From positions 310,001-374,000 of the forward strand of contig NZ_NFHT01000001.1 of assembly GCF_002161445.1 (NCBI RefSeq): DNA of 64,000 bases, read 5' to 3'. How positions within the stretch are numbered: position 1 is the stretch's first letter; every line of letters starts with the position of its first letter. The notes beneath the pieces are model-generated. The model worked only from the letters and a program-made list of their open reading frames with translations, had not been told where the DNA came from and did no database searches. The position numbers and the translations under genes were made by a program. Below, one piece after another: positions 34,348 through 42,634 of the stretch. The stretch is from Alistipes sp. An66. Lineage in GTDB: Bacteria > Bacteroidota > Bacteroidia > Bacteroidales > Rikenellaceae.

Positions 34348-35759
34348 TTCGATTTCCGGGTTTTTCGGGCCAGCCCTTCGGGCAGGGGCAGCGAGATGCG
34401 TGCGAAACTGATGACGGCGGCGGCGACGGCGAAACCTCCGGCGATGGTCAGCGCCGCGTGGGTGCTGTTCTGCGGCACGAAGTGGAAGAGCATGGCCATC
34501 AGGGCCGCGCCGGTCGTCTGCCCGACGAGCCGGGCCGTAGCCAGCATGCCGCTGGCCGAGCCGCTCCGTGTGGGCGGCGCCGAGGCGATCAGGATGCTGT
34601 TGTTCGGTGACTGGAAGAGTCCGAATCCGGCGCCGCAGAGCACCAGCCGCCAGATGATGTCGAAGTCGGTCGGATGCTCGGGCAGCGCTGCGAGCAGGAA
34701 GAGTCCGGCAGCCATGGCCGTGAGTCCGGTTCCGCCGAGCACGCCGGCGTGGATGCGCTCCACGAGCATGCCGGCAGCGGGGGCGACGACCATGATGACG
34801 GCGGGCCAGGCGGTGAGCAGCAGCCCGGTCTGCACGTCGTCGTATCCGCAGGCGTGTTGCAGGAAGAAGGGCAGGGCGACCATGGCGAGCATCTGGGCGA
34901 GGAACGAGCAGATCGACGTGAGGACCGAGACGGCGAAGATCGGGATGCGCAGCAGGTCGAACGGCAGGATGGGATAGGTCTCGCGAAGCTGGGTGCGGAT
35001 GAAGAAGAACCCGACGATGAGCAGGGCGGCGATTCCGACCGAGAGGATCCGGGGGTCGAGACCGTGGGAGAAGCCTTCGACGGAGCCCATGAGCAGGCCG
35101 AAGGTCAGGGCGTTCATCAGAGCATCCCGCCAGTCGAAGCGGTGTCTGCGGTCCTTGACGGGATTTTCGGGGAGGAATCGGAGGCTGATTCCCAGGGCCG
35201 CGAGTCCGATGGGGATGTTGACGGCGAAGAGCCAGGGCCAGTCGGCGACGGAAAGGATTCCGGCGGCGAGTGTGGGTCCGGCGACCGACGACACGGCGAC
35301 GACCGTGGCGTTGATTCCCATGCCGCGTCCGAGCTGCGCCTTGGGGTAGATGAAGCGGATGAGGGTGGTGTTCACGGAGGTGATGGCCGCGGCGCCGAAT
35401 CCCTGCATGACGCGGGTCAGGACGAGTGTCTGGAACGATCCGGAGAGGGCGCAGCCGACGGACGCCACGGTGAAGAGCATCAGACCGCCGATGTAGACCT
35501 TGCGGCATCCGATGACGTCGCCGAGGGCGGAGAACGAGAGCAGCGAGACCATGATGGCGAGCTGGTAGGCGTTGACGATCCAGATCGAGTCGGCGGCGGA
35601 GATGCCGAGCCGGGCGCCGATGGTGGGGAGCGCGACGTTTGCGATGGTGCCGTCGATGACCGAGAGGGAGACGCCGAAAGCTACGGCGAGGATGGCGCCC
35701 AGACGTCGGGGCATCGGAACGCCGTCCGCAGGTCCGGATATGTTCGGATAGGGATGCAT
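34344..35759 (-). CDS. MFS drug-type exporter, DHA2 (14-TM) family
   Basis: A 471-residue membrane transporter. The conserved early segment LSVIDGTIANVALPTIGARLG with WIVNAYQLA is typical of the EmrB/QacA branch, and motif A is seen as GDVIGCRKVYIGG and motif C as AVSSVAGPTLAAGIL. The hydrophobic profile suits 14 helices. Substrates of such exporters range from drugs to bile acids and cannot be told from sequence. It overlaps the LD-carboxypeptidase gene. Its -7 box lies only six bases before the ATG, so the mRNA may be nearly leaderless. Confidence 0.9.
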   Translation of the reverse strand: MHPYPNISGPADGVPMPRRLGAILAVAFGVSLSVIDGTIANVALPTIGARLGISAADSIWIVNAYQLAIMVSLLSFSALGDVIGCRKVYIGGLMLFTVASVGCALSGSFQTLVLTRVMQGFGAAAITSVNTTLIRFIYPKAQLGRGMGINATVVAVSSVAGPTLAAGILSVADWPWLFAVNIPIGLAALGISLRFLPENPVKDRRHRFDWRDALMNALTFGLLMGSVEGFSHGLDPRILSVGIAALLIVGFFFIRTQLRETYPILPFDLLRIPIFAVSVLTSICSFLAQMLAMVALPFFLQHACGYDDVQTGLLLTAWPAVIMVVAPAAGMLVERIHAGVLGGTGLTAMAAGLFLLAALPEHPTDFDIIWRLVLCGAGFGLFQSPNNSILIASAPPTRSGSASGMLATARLVGQTTGAALMAMLFHFVPQNSTHAALTIAGGFAVAAAVISFARISLPLPEGLARKTRKSK

Positions 35760-35765
35760 CGACCG

Positions 35766-35773
35766 CAAAGGTA
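35766..35773 (-). promoter_or_regulatory. -7 box of the MFS-LD-carboxypeptidase unit
   Basis: TACCTTTG on the minus strand ends six bases before the ATG at 35759. With the usual start-site distance, transcription would begin at or next to the start codon. Confidence 0.6.
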
Positions 35774-35838
35774 CGAATAAAATAGGGTTGCTGTTCGCCG
35801 ATTGGCTTCGGGCGCGCTTTTTCCGTGCGGTTTCCCCG

Positions 35839-37083
35839 CTATTCGGCATCGACGAATTTGTAGAGTTGGTCGCCGCGTCGGATGATGCCGGGGGTGCGGA
35901 TGGCGCAGAGTTCGCCCTGGGCTACGGTCTCGCAGGGATTGCCGTCGGGACCGTGGAGCTCGGCGAGCGTCTGCTCGGCGACGCCGGTCGTGGCACCGAG
36001 GAAGAAGATCGCATCGCCGACGCTGACCGGCGACGCCTCGACGGCTACCTCGGCGACGGAGAGTTTCTTGTAGAAGTTCACCACCTTGCCGACATAGACC
36101 TTGCGCCGGGTGGCCGAAGATCCGTAGGCGGGGCTGTGCTCGACGACGGGGCGTCCGGCGTAGTATCCCTCCCAGAATCCGCGGTTGAAGACCTCGCGGA
36201 GCCGCTCTTTCAGTCCGGCGGCCAGCTCCGGGGTGTACTCCCCGGCCTCCAGGGCTTTCAGGGCTTCGTCGTAGCACGATACCACGCGCTTCACGTATTC
36301 GGCGCCGCGGGCGCGACCCTCGATTTTCAGGACCCGGACCCCGGCCGCCACCATCTTGTCCAGGAAGTCGATCGTGCAGAGATCCTTCGGCGAGAGGACG
36401 TAGCGTCCGTCGATGTCGAGCTGCGCGCCGGTCTCCTTGTCGGAGACGGTGTATTTGCGGCGGCACAACTGGCGGCAGGCGCCGCGGTTGGCCGAACAGC
36501 CGGTTTCATAGAGCGAGAGGTAGCATTTCCCGGAGATCGACATGCAGAGTGCTCCGTGAGCGAACATTTCGATCTCGACCAGTTCGCCGCGCGGTCCGCG
36601 GATCTGCTCCGCCTCGATCCTGCGGTGGATCTCGGCGACCTGTCCGAGCGAGAGCTCCCGGGCCAGCACTACCGTGTCGGCCCATTGGGCGTAGAAGCGC
36701 ACGGCTTCGGAGTTCGAGATGTTGCATTGGGTCGAGATGTGGACCTCCTGCCCGATCTGCCGGGCATAGCGGATGGCGGCCATGTCCGAGGCGATGACGG
36801 CGTCGACCCCGGCCTTCCGGGCGCGGTCGATGACGGCGTGCAGGTCGCCGATCTCCTCCTCGTAGACGATCGTGTTGACCGTCAGATAGGCCTTTACGCC
36901 GGCGCGGTGGGCTTTTTCGACGATGCGTCCGAGGTCTTCGAACGAGAAGTTCGCGGCCGACGCCGAGCGCATGTTGAGCTTTCCGACTCCGAAGTAGACG
37001 GCGTCGGCTCCGGCCTGGATGGCCGCGGCCAGTGATTCGTACGACCCCACGGGGGCCATGATCTCGATGTCGGAACGCTTCAT
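35839..37083 (-). CDS. U32 family peptidase-like protein (RNA hydroxylation type)
   Basis: A 414-residue protein of the U32 collagenase-like family. The TIM-barrel start IEIMAPVGSYESLAAAIQAGADAVYFGV, the signature EMFAHGALCMSISGKCYLS with GCSANRGACRQLCRRKY, and the C-terminal beta domain are present. The conserved cysteines (CMS, C-Y, C-R-Q-L-C) suggest an Fe-S site. Relatives such as RlhA and TrhP hydroxylate rRNA or tRNA rather than act as proteases, so RNA modification is the more likely role. It begins 7 bases after the prenyl synthase stop. Confidence 0.92.
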   Translation of the reverse strand: MKRSDIEIMAPVGSYESLAAAIQAGADAVYFGVGKLNMRSASAANFSFEDLGRIVEKAHRAGVKAYLTVNTIVYEEEIGDLHAVIDRARKAGVDAVIASDMAAIRYARQIGQEVHISTQCNISNSEAVRFYAQWADTVVLARELSLGQVAEIHRRIEAEQIRGPRGELVEIEMFAHGALCMSISGKCYLSLYETGCSANRGACRQLCRRKYTVSDKETGAQLDIDGRYVLSPKDLCTIDFLDKMVAAGVRVLKIEGRARGAEYVKRVVSCYDEALKALEAGEYTPELAAGLKERLREVFNRGFWEGYYAGRPVVEHSPAYGSSATRRKVYVGKVVNFYKKLSVAEVAVEASPVSVGDAIFFLGATTGVAEQTLAELHGPDGNPCETVAQGELCAIRTPGIIRRGDQLYKFVDAE

Positions 37084-37090
37084 GAGGGAA

Positions 37091-38062
37091 TCAGTGTTTG
37101 CGGTCCATCAGCCCGGCGGCGAAGTCGCGCATCCGTTTCGTGCGTTCGGGTCCGGCCGAGAGGGTGTCGAGGATTGCGAGCGCGCGTTCGAAACGCAGCG
37201 AGATCTGCTGTTCGGTAAGCCGGGGGATGTCCAGCCGGTCGTAGATCGCCTTCACGGCCGCGATTTTCTCCGTGTCGGAGAGCGTCGGGTCGCGGTGGGC
37301 GTTCCGCAGCACTTCGCGCGTGGCTTCGTCGGCGTGGCTCATGGCCGTGATCATCAGGTAGGTTTTCTTGCCTTCGAGGATGTCCCCGCCGATTGCCTTT
37401 CCGAGGCGTTCGTCGCCGTAGCTGTCGAGCAGGTCGTCCTGCAACTGGAAGGCCAGTCCCAACTCGACGGCGAAGCGGCGGAGTTTGCGGCAATCCTCCT
37501 CGGAGGCGCCGCCCAGCATGGCTCCGATAACGACGGACCCGGCCAGCAGGACCGAGGTTTTGAGTTCGATCATGTGCATGTATTCGACGACGGAGACTTT
37601 TGCCTTCTGTTCGAAATCCATGTCGTACTGTTGTCCTTCGCAGACTTCGAGGGCCATGGTGTTGAATGTGGTCAGGACCTGGGGCAGATGCTGCGGGGCG
37701 ATGGCGTTCAGCAGCCGGTATGCGCAGATGAGCATGGCATCGCCCGAAAGGATGGCGACGTTCTGTCCCCATTTGGCGAATACCGAGGGTTTTCCGCGGC
37801 GCATGGCGGCGTTGTCCATGATGTCGTCGTGCAGCAGGGTGAAGTTGTGGAACATCTCGACGGCCGCGGCTGCGGGCAGGGCGCGCTGCATATCGTCGGA
37901 GAAGATGCCGCAGGCGAGCATCAGCAGCATGGGGCGGAGCCGTTTTCCGCCGCCGGCGAGCGAATACCCGATGGGTGCGTAGAGGAGTTCGGGCTCGGCC
38001 GGGAATTCGGTCTGGGCCAGATAATTTTCGATGATTTGGAGCAGCTGGTCGTTGTTTTGCAT
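37091..38062 (-). CDS. Trans-polyprenyl diphosphate synthase
   Basis: A 323-residue class I prenyl synthase that joins IPP units, the product of the MEP pathway genes seen elsewhere in the window. The first Asp-rich motif is LLHDDIMDNAAMRRGK (D79-D80-x-x-D83) and the second is QLQDDLLDSYGDE, with GGKRLRP for IPP binding. Chain length (farnesyl/geranylgeranyl or longer) cannot be assigned with confidence. The start at 38062 (MQNNDQLLQ) is chosen over an earlier codon lying in the promoter region. Confidence 0.93.
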   Translation of the reverse strand: MQNNDQLLQIIENYLAQTEFPAEPELLYAPIGYSLAGGGKRLRPMLLMLACGIFSDDMQRALPAAAAVEMFHNFTLLHDDIMDNAAMRRGKPSVFAKWGQNVAILSGDAMLICAYRLLNAIAPQHLPQVLTTFNTMALEVCEGQQYDMDFEQKAKVSVVEYMHMIELKTSVLLAGSVVIGAMLGGASEEDCRKLRRFAVELGLAFQLQDDLLDSYGDERLGKAIGGDILEGKKTYLMITAMSHADEATREVLRNAHRDPTLSDTEKIAAVKAIYDRLDIPRLTEQQISLRFERALAILDTLSAGPERTKRMRDFAAGLMDRKH

Positions 38063-38095
38063 GGTTCGGAGGTGTTTTTCGACGGAAAACCGACC

Positions 38096-38103
38096 CAAAA
38101 TTA
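38096..38103 (-). promoter_or_regulatory. -7 box of the prenyl synthase-U32 unit
   Basis: TAATTTTG on the minus strand, 33 bases before the prenyl synthase ATG, divergent from the ROK kinase promoter. No TTG at -33. Confidence 0.5.
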
Positions 38104-38113
38104 GAAAAAAACT

Positions 38114-38143
38114 TTGGAGTGGCCGAATTTTCGCTTAACTTTG
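38114..38143 (+). promoter_or_regulatory. Promoter of the ROK kinase gene
   Basis: TTG at 38114-38116 and TAACTTTG at 38136-38143 are separated by 19 bases, a full match to the Bacteroidota consensus. The ATG is 44 bases downstream of the -7 box. Confidence 0.8.
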
Positions 38144-38187
38144 AAAGGATAAAATCGACATTGAACCTACTTAATCTGAATATTGCT

Positions 38188-39192
38188 ATGAAAAAACTCG
38201 CGATCGGGGTGGATATCGGCGGCATCAATACCGCGTTCGGCCTCGTGGATGAAAACGGCGATCTGTATGCCGAATCGGTCATTTCGACCAAGAAGTACCC
38301 CTACGTGGACGACTATCCGGCCTATGTGGAGGATCTCTGCGACTCGATGAAGGCGCTGGCCCAGAGCGTCTCGTTCGACTACGAACTGATGGGTATCGGC
38401 ATCGGGGCGCCGAATGCGAACTACCACAAGGGGACGGTCGAGACGCCGGCGAATCTGTGGCGTTTCAGGGAGAGCGATACGGACCGGAATCCCGAGCGGC
38501 GTCTTTTCCGCCTGGCGGAGGACATCTCGCAACGCTTCGACGGCCAGAAGGTGCTCGTGACGAACGATGCGAATGCGGCGACCATCGGCGAGATGATCTA
38601 CGGAAATGCCAAGGGCATGAAGGATTTCGTGATGATCACGCTCGGTACGGGTCTCGGTTCGGGATTCGTGGCCAACGGCGAGATGATCTACGGGCACGAC
38701 GGTTTCGCGGGCGAGTTCGGCCACGTGATCGTCGAGCACAACGGTCGTGAGTGCGGCTGCGGCCGCCGGGGCTGTCTGGAAACCTACGTTTCGGCAACGG
38801 GCATCAAACGCACGGCCTTCGAGCTGATGGCGACGATGACCGCCCCGAGCAAACTGCGCGACATTGCGTTCAGCGACCTCGACGCTTCGATGATCTCGGC
38901 CGCCGCCGAGCAGGGCGATCCCCTTGCGAAGGAGGCCTTCCGCCTGACGGGCGAGATGCTGGGCCGTGCGCTTGCCGATGTGGTCACGGTGACCTCTCCG
39001 GAGGCGATTTTCCTCTTCGGCGGGCTTTCGAAGGCCGGGAAGCTGCTCTTCGATCCCACGCAGTGGTACATGGAGGAGAACATGCTGTTTGTCTTCAAGA
39101 ACAAGGTGAAACTGCTCCCGAGCGGTATCCAGGGCAAGAATGCCGCCATCCTCGGCGCCTCGGCCCTGATCTGGCAGGAGCAGTCGAAATAA
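38188..39192 (+). CDS. ROK family sugar kinase (glucokinase type)
   Basis: A 334-residue cytoplasmic kinase of the ROK family. The phosphate-binding loop is IGVDIGGINTAFGL at the N-terminus, the substrate region has GAPNANYHKGTVETPANL, the catalytic Asp is in VTNDANAATIGE, and GTGLGSGFVANGEMIYG follows. The ROK zinc motif is complete (HVIVEH, then ECGCGRRGCLE). Glucose or N-acetyl-hexosamine could be the substrate; glucokinase is the likeliest role as Bacteroidota use ROK enzymes for this. A terminator separates it from the SGNH gene. Confidence 0.92.
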   Translation: MKKLAIGVDIGGINTAFGLVDENGDLYAESVISTKKYPYVDDYPAYVEDLCDSMKALAQSVSFDYELMGIGIGAPNANYHKGTVETPANLWRFRESDTDRNPERRLFRLAEDISQRFDGQKVLVTNDANAATIGEMIYGNAKGMKDFVMITLGTGLGSGFVANGEMIYGHDGFAGEFGHVIVEHNGRECGCGRRGCLETYVSATGIKRTAFELMATMTAPSKLRDIAFSDLDASMISAAAEQGDPLAKEAFRLTGEMLGRALADVVTVTSPEAIFLFGGLSKAGKLLFDPTQWYMEENMLFVFKNKVKLLPSGIQGKNAAILGASALIWQEQSK

Positions 39193-39216
39193 ACTCCGGG
39201 CGACCGGTTTTTCCAC

Positions 39217-39245
39217 GGGCGAAGTTTCCGAACTTCGCCCTTTTT
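39217..39245 (+). terminator. Terminator after the ROK kinase
   Basis: GGGCGAAGTT and AACTTCGCCC form a perfect 10-bp stem with a TCCG loop followed by five T. The SGNH gene begins 25 bases later, so it is either expressed by read-through or from a weak promoter overlapping this region; I see no clear TAnnTTTG box in between. Confidence 0.9.
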
Positions 39246-39269
39246 GAAAACTACTGATACCCAAAACCT

Positions 39270-40343
39270 ATGAAAAGACTGATTGTTTTGGCGGCCGCAC
39301 TGATGGCGTTCTGCACGGTCGCCGCCCAGATGCGCTTCGTGGATGCCACGGAGCTTACGCTGATCGGCAAGGCGCTGCCGACCTCGCATCCCTACCATCG
39401 GATCGACACGACGCGCTACAAGGGTTTCACGAAGTCCGAGAACCAGCAGATCCGCTGTTCGGCGGGCCTGGCCGTGGTCTTCCGGACCAATACCACGCGT
39501 CTCGACCTGCTGCCGGTCTACACCTCGTTCGTCTATGGCGGGGCGAGTACGCCGCGGGTCGCTTCGGAGGGGTTCGACCTCTACATCCGCCGCGACGGCG
39601 AGTGGGTCTATGCCTCGTCGCTGGCTCCCGGGAAGCGCGGCCGGGCCTTCACGCTGATCGGCGAGATGGATGATGCGGAGAAGGAGTGCCTGCTCTACCT
39701 TCCGAATTACAGCGAGCTGCTGTCGTTGCAGATCGGTGTGGACGAAGGGGCGCGGATCGAAGCGATGGAGAATCCCTTCCGGCACAAGATCGTGATCTTC
39801 GGGTCGAGTTTCACGCACGGCGTGAGCACGAGCCGTGCGGGGATGAGCTACCCGATGCAGATCGAGCGCAATACGGGGCTCTATTTTTGCAGCATCGCAT
39901 GCAGCGGGAACTGCAAACTCCAACCCTATTTTGCGGATTATCTGGGGGATGTGAAGGATGCGGATGCGATTGTTTTCGACGGATTTTCGAATCCGGATGC
40001 GAAGATGATCCGCGAACGGCTGCTGCCGTTCATTGCGCGGATCCGTGCGAAGCTGCCCTCGACGCCGCTGATTTTCGTGCAGACGATCTACCGCGAAAGC
40101 GGAAACTTCAATCTCGGCAGCCGTTCCCGTGAGGAGGCGAAGCAGGCTGCGGCCCGCGAGATGATGGCGAAGGCGATGGAGGAGTTCGACAACGTCTACT
40201 TCATCGACAAGGCGAATCTGACGGGTACGGACCATGTGACGTCGGCCGACGGGACGCATCCCTCGGATCTGGGTTACTGGCGCTGGGCGCAGAATCTGCA
40301 ACCCGAGTTGTTGAAGGTACTCCGCAAATGCGGGATTCGCTGA
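39270..40343 (+). CDS. Secreted SGNH hydrolase with N-terminal GxDLY domain
   Basis: A 357-residue exported esterase. A signal peptide (RLIVLAAALMAFCTVAAQ) is followed by a beta-sandwich domain containing GFDLYIRRDGEWVY, the GxDLY motif of the domain that precedes many Bacteroidota SGNH hydrolases. The catalytic domain (about 165-357) has GSSFTHGVS for the nucleophile Ser and DGTHPSDLGYWRWA for the Asp-His pair. Likely a carbohydrate esterase of the periplasm; the substrate is unknown. The sequence around its stop codon recurs downstream as an 8-base repeat. Confidence 0.9.
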   Translation: MKRLIVLAAALMAFCTVAAQMRFVDATELTLIGKALPTSHPYHRIDTTRYKGFTKSENQQIRCSAGLAVVFRTNTTRLDLLPVYTSFVYGGASTPRVASEGFDLYIRRDGEWVYASSLAPGKRGRAFTLIGEMDDAEKECLLYLPNYSELLSLQIGVDEGARIEAMENPFRHKIVIFGSSFTHGVSTSRAGMSYPMQIERNTGLYFCSIACSGNCKLQPYFADYLGDVKDADAIVFDGFSNPDAKMIRERLLPFIARIRAKLPSTPLIFVQTIYRESGNFNLGSRSREEAKQAAAREMMAKAMEEFDNVYFIDKANLTGTDHVTSADGTHPSDLGYWRWAQNLQPELLKVLRKCGIR

Positions 40344-40410
40344 TCGGGTGATTTGCGGCTTTGCCGGGCCGGCTTCGTTGAACTGTCGGCATTCCGGTTC
40401 TCGGAACCTG

Positions 40411-40434
40411 CTGATCCGCTGATCCGCTGATCCG
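40411..40434 (+). repeat. 8-bp tandem repeat resembling the upstream stop region
   Basis: CTGATCCG occurs three times with period 8. The same core, CGCTGATC, spans the TGA stop of the SGNH gene at 40339-40346. Confidence 0.85.
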
Positions 40435-40459
40435 GGACTCCGGAAGTCCGCTTCCTGCG

Positions 40460-40497
40460 AAAAAATCCCTGCAACAATCTTGTTGCAGGGATTTTTT
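40460..40497. terminator. Bidirectional terminator
   Basis: AATCCCTGCAACA and TGTTGCAGGGATT form a perfect stem of 13 bp, extended by A-T pairs to about 17, with a very short loop. A and T runs on either side let it end both the SGNH transcript and the convergent minus-strand transcript. Confidence 0.93.
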
Positions 40498-40506
40498 CGG
40501 CCTTTT

Positions 40507-40640
40507 CCGGTTTCGATTTCTCCCGGTGTGGCGCTCTCCCGGTTTCGATTTCTCCCGGTGTGGCGCTCTCCCGGTCCCGTTCTCTCCCGGTGTTGTGCTC
40601 TCCCAGTCCCTGTCTCTCGGCGTGGCCTTCTCCCCCCCCC
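40507..40640 (-). repeat. 32-bp tandem repeats and G9 tract after the coiled-coil gene
   Basis: The repeat start CCGG (last copy CCAG) is at 40507, 40539, 40571 and 40603, so the period is 32 bases; the first two units are nearly identical and later ones diverge. On the minus strand the unit is rich in GGGAGA. A run of nine G (40632-40640) lies three bases after the stop of the coiled-coil gene. There are no spacers, so it is not a CRISPR array. Confidence 0.92.
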
Positions 40641-40643
40641 GGG

Positions 40644-41579
40644 TTATTTCATGACGATCTGGTTGCTGCCGATCAGACGGCCTTCGGAGTAGAGCTCGAT
40701 CGTGTAGGTCCCGGCCGCAAATCCCGTCGAGTTGAAGAAGATGCCCACTTCGAGGTCCTGGTTCTGGTAGTCGATCTCACGCATGGCCGAGTAACTCAAC
40801 CGTTCGCCTTCGAACTCGAAGGTCGGCATCGCTTCGGTGGTCAGCACATAGCCGTCGGGCGATGTGATGCGCACGTAGATGGCCCTGTTTCCGGGCGTTG
40901 CAAGCTCGTTGGCCGAGAGCACGAAGTCCACGCGCAGCCGCGATGCGTTCTTCACCCGCGATACGGAGTTCCCGCGGTCGTTGAGCGCCGCCAGCCGGAT
41001 GTCGCGGGCCCGGAGCACGGATCCGACCTTGACCTTGTTGTCGAGTTCGGCGGCCTTCTCCTCGGCCATTTCGGCCCGGAGTTTGGCCGTGGAGATCTCC
41101 TTGCGGTATCCGACGTTCTCCTTGATGAGCTGTTTGTTGAGCGTGTTGAGCGAGTCGATCTGCCGGACGTATCCCTTCATGATGGAGCGCAGGGTCCCGA
41201 CCTCCTTTTCGTACTGCTTGATCTTGGCGAGGTTCCACGAACGCTCCTTTTTGAGCCGGGTCATCAGCGAGTCGGCGCGTTCACGTTCGATGTCGAGTCC
41301 CCGGGAGATCGAGTCGTTCGTGATTTGGAGGTTGTCGTAGTCGTTCATCAGGCGGCCGAGATCGTTCTGGATCGAGTCGCGGTCGGCCTGCAAGAGTTCG
41401 TTGTCGATCATCTGCTGGCGGTGGATGCTGAAATAGAGCGCCGAGATCGCCACGAGGATGACCGAGAGGATGATGATGACGATGCGGTATCCGCGGATGG
41501 ATTTTCCGGCGTCGGGCTGCGGCGTCATGTAGTCGTCGTCTTCGAATTCCGAGGGGTCGTATCCCTGTCTGTTTTCCAT
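40644..41579 (-). CDS. Membrane-anchored coiled-coil protein, hypothetical
   Basis: A 311-residue protein with an acidic N-terminal stretch, one membrane helix (about 31-51, YRIVIIILSVILVAISALYF), a long coiled coil (about 55-190, with heptads such as RERADSLMTRLKKERSWNL and KLRAEMAEEKAAELDNKV) and a C-terminal beta-rich domain (about 195-311, RVDFVLSANELATPGNRAIYV, FFNSTGFAAGTYTIELYSEG). The topology suggests a periplasmic coiled coil and head. I do not recognise a named family; similar proteins seem common in Bacteroidota. Function unknown. Confidence 0.78.
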   Translation of the reverse strand: MENRQGYDPSEFEDDDYMTPQPDAGKSIRGYRIVIIILSVILVAISALYFSIHRQQMIDNELLQADRDSIQNDLGRLMNDYDNLQITNDSISRGLDIERERADSLMTRLKKERSWNLAKIKQYEKEVGTLRSIMKGYVRQIDSLNTLNKQLIKENVGYRKEISTAKLRAEMAEEKAAELDNKVKVGSVLRARDIRLAALNDRGNSVSRVKNASRLRVDFVLSANELATPGNRAIYVRITSPDGYVLTTEAMPTFEFEGERLSYSAMREIDYQNQDLEVGIFFNSTGFAAGTYTIELYSEGRLIGSNQIVMK

Positions 41580-41673
41580 AGAAGGTTCGTTTTGGCGGTG
41601 CGGGGGCCGCATCGGTGCGGATTCCGGGACCTGTTGCTCCGGGGCCGCCGGTCCGTTCGCCTCCGACCGGGGT

Positions 41674-41691
41674 TATCTTTGGGCAAAGATA
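41674..41691. promoter_or_regulatory. Palindrome formed of two facing -7 boxes
   Basis: TATCTTTGGGCAAAGATA is a perfect inverted repeat apart from its two central bases. The minus-strand box (41684-41691) is well placed, 104 bases before the coiled-coil gene ATG. The plus-strand box (41674-41681) would drive antisense RNA into the DUF3108 gene. No good TTG is seen for either. Confidence 0.55.
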
Positions 41692-41776
41692 GTGAAAAAT
41701 ATGGAATCCGGAATCCGGCGGGGTTCGTTTCGGGCCTGCTTTCCGGTCCGGGATGCCCCGTCCGCCTCCGGATAGG

Positions 41777-42586
41777 CTACCGGATAAGGCTTTCGAGGGG
41801 GTATTTCAGACCCTTGTACTTCGAGATGTAGGCCTGAATGCTGCCCACCTTGACCGGGGATTCGATGTAGAGCGGGATTTTGTTGCGGTCGTCGGAGATC
41901 CAGAGCGTGAAGATCGTGCCGTCGGTGAAGGAGTATCCCTCGGTGGTCCCGAGCTGGCATTCGAATTTCAGGGTTTTGAATTTTCCCACGTTGCGGATCT
42001 TCTTGTTCTCGCGTCCGAGGTAGCGGTAGTGCAGGATCTTGATGGTGTCTTGCAGGACCATTTGCAGGGTGCCGGGCTCGCGGGTGTCGAAATCTTCGGC
42101 TTCGGCCGTCCGCAGGTTGAAGAAGAGCGAGATGGCATCCATGCTTTCGCTGGTCAGCGGAATATCCTTCTCCTGGAAGGGCCGTTTGCGGCTTTGCCAG
42201 CGGGTGTGGACCGTGGAGTCGGGCCAGTTGTAGGTGTATTGGCTCTGGAAGGTGTAGTCGCCTTCGTGGAGGTCGCTGACGAAGCGGACCGGGCGCAGCG
42301 ATGCGGTGTCGATCCAGACGGTGTAGATGTCTTCGAGGTTGTAGAACCAGCGGTAGGTGGGCAGCGTGCGTCCGATGCCGACAACCTTGTAGAAGGTCTT
42401 GCCGTTGCTCCGATCCTCGGAGGTGCGGACCTCGACGGTTCCCATTTCCGTGTTGGGGAACATCTTGGCCTTGTAGCTTACGCGGTAGTAGAGCTCTTCG
42501 CCCGGGTGGTAGAGTTGTGCGGCGAGGGGCGCGGCGGCCGTCAGCAGCAGTATGGTGAACAGAAATCGTTTCATCTTCGAGCGCAT
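41777..42586 (-). CDS. DUF3108 family exported protein
   Basis: A 269-residue protein with a signal peptide (MKRFLFTILLLTAAAPLAAQ) and a beta-rich DUF3108 domain. Landmarks are LYHPGEELYYRVSYKAKMFP at the start, VGIGRTLPTYRWFYNLEDIYTVWID in the middle and TIFTLWISDDRNKIPLYIESPVKVG at the end. The family is periplasmic and of unknown function. The first ATG (42586) and one four codons later (42574) are both possible; the latter gives a more standard signal peptide. It follows recG by 48 bases and may be in its transcript. Confidence 0.87.
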   Translation of the reverse strand: MRSKMKRFLFTILLLTAAAPLAAQLYHPGEELYYRVSYKAKMFPNTEMGTVEVRTSEDRSNGKTFYKVVGIGRTLPTYRWFYNLEDIYTVWIDTASLRPVRFVSDLHEGDYTFQSQYTYNWPDSTVHTRWQSRKRPFQEKDIPLTSESMDAISLFFNLRTAEAEDFDTREPGTLQMVLQDTIKILHYRYLGRENKKIRNVGKFKTLKFECQLGTTEGYSFTDGTIFTLWISDDRNKIPLYIESPVKVGSIQAYISKYKGLKYPLESLIR

Positions 42587-42634
42587 GTTTTTAAGGGTTA
42601 ACGTTTTTTCCGCGATGAATATTTTGTGTCGGAT

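Noticed and set aside
40507-40640. Possible CRISPR array (32-bp repeats)
   Set aside because: Units are directly adjacent with no spacers, they diverge along the tract, and no cas genes are present.
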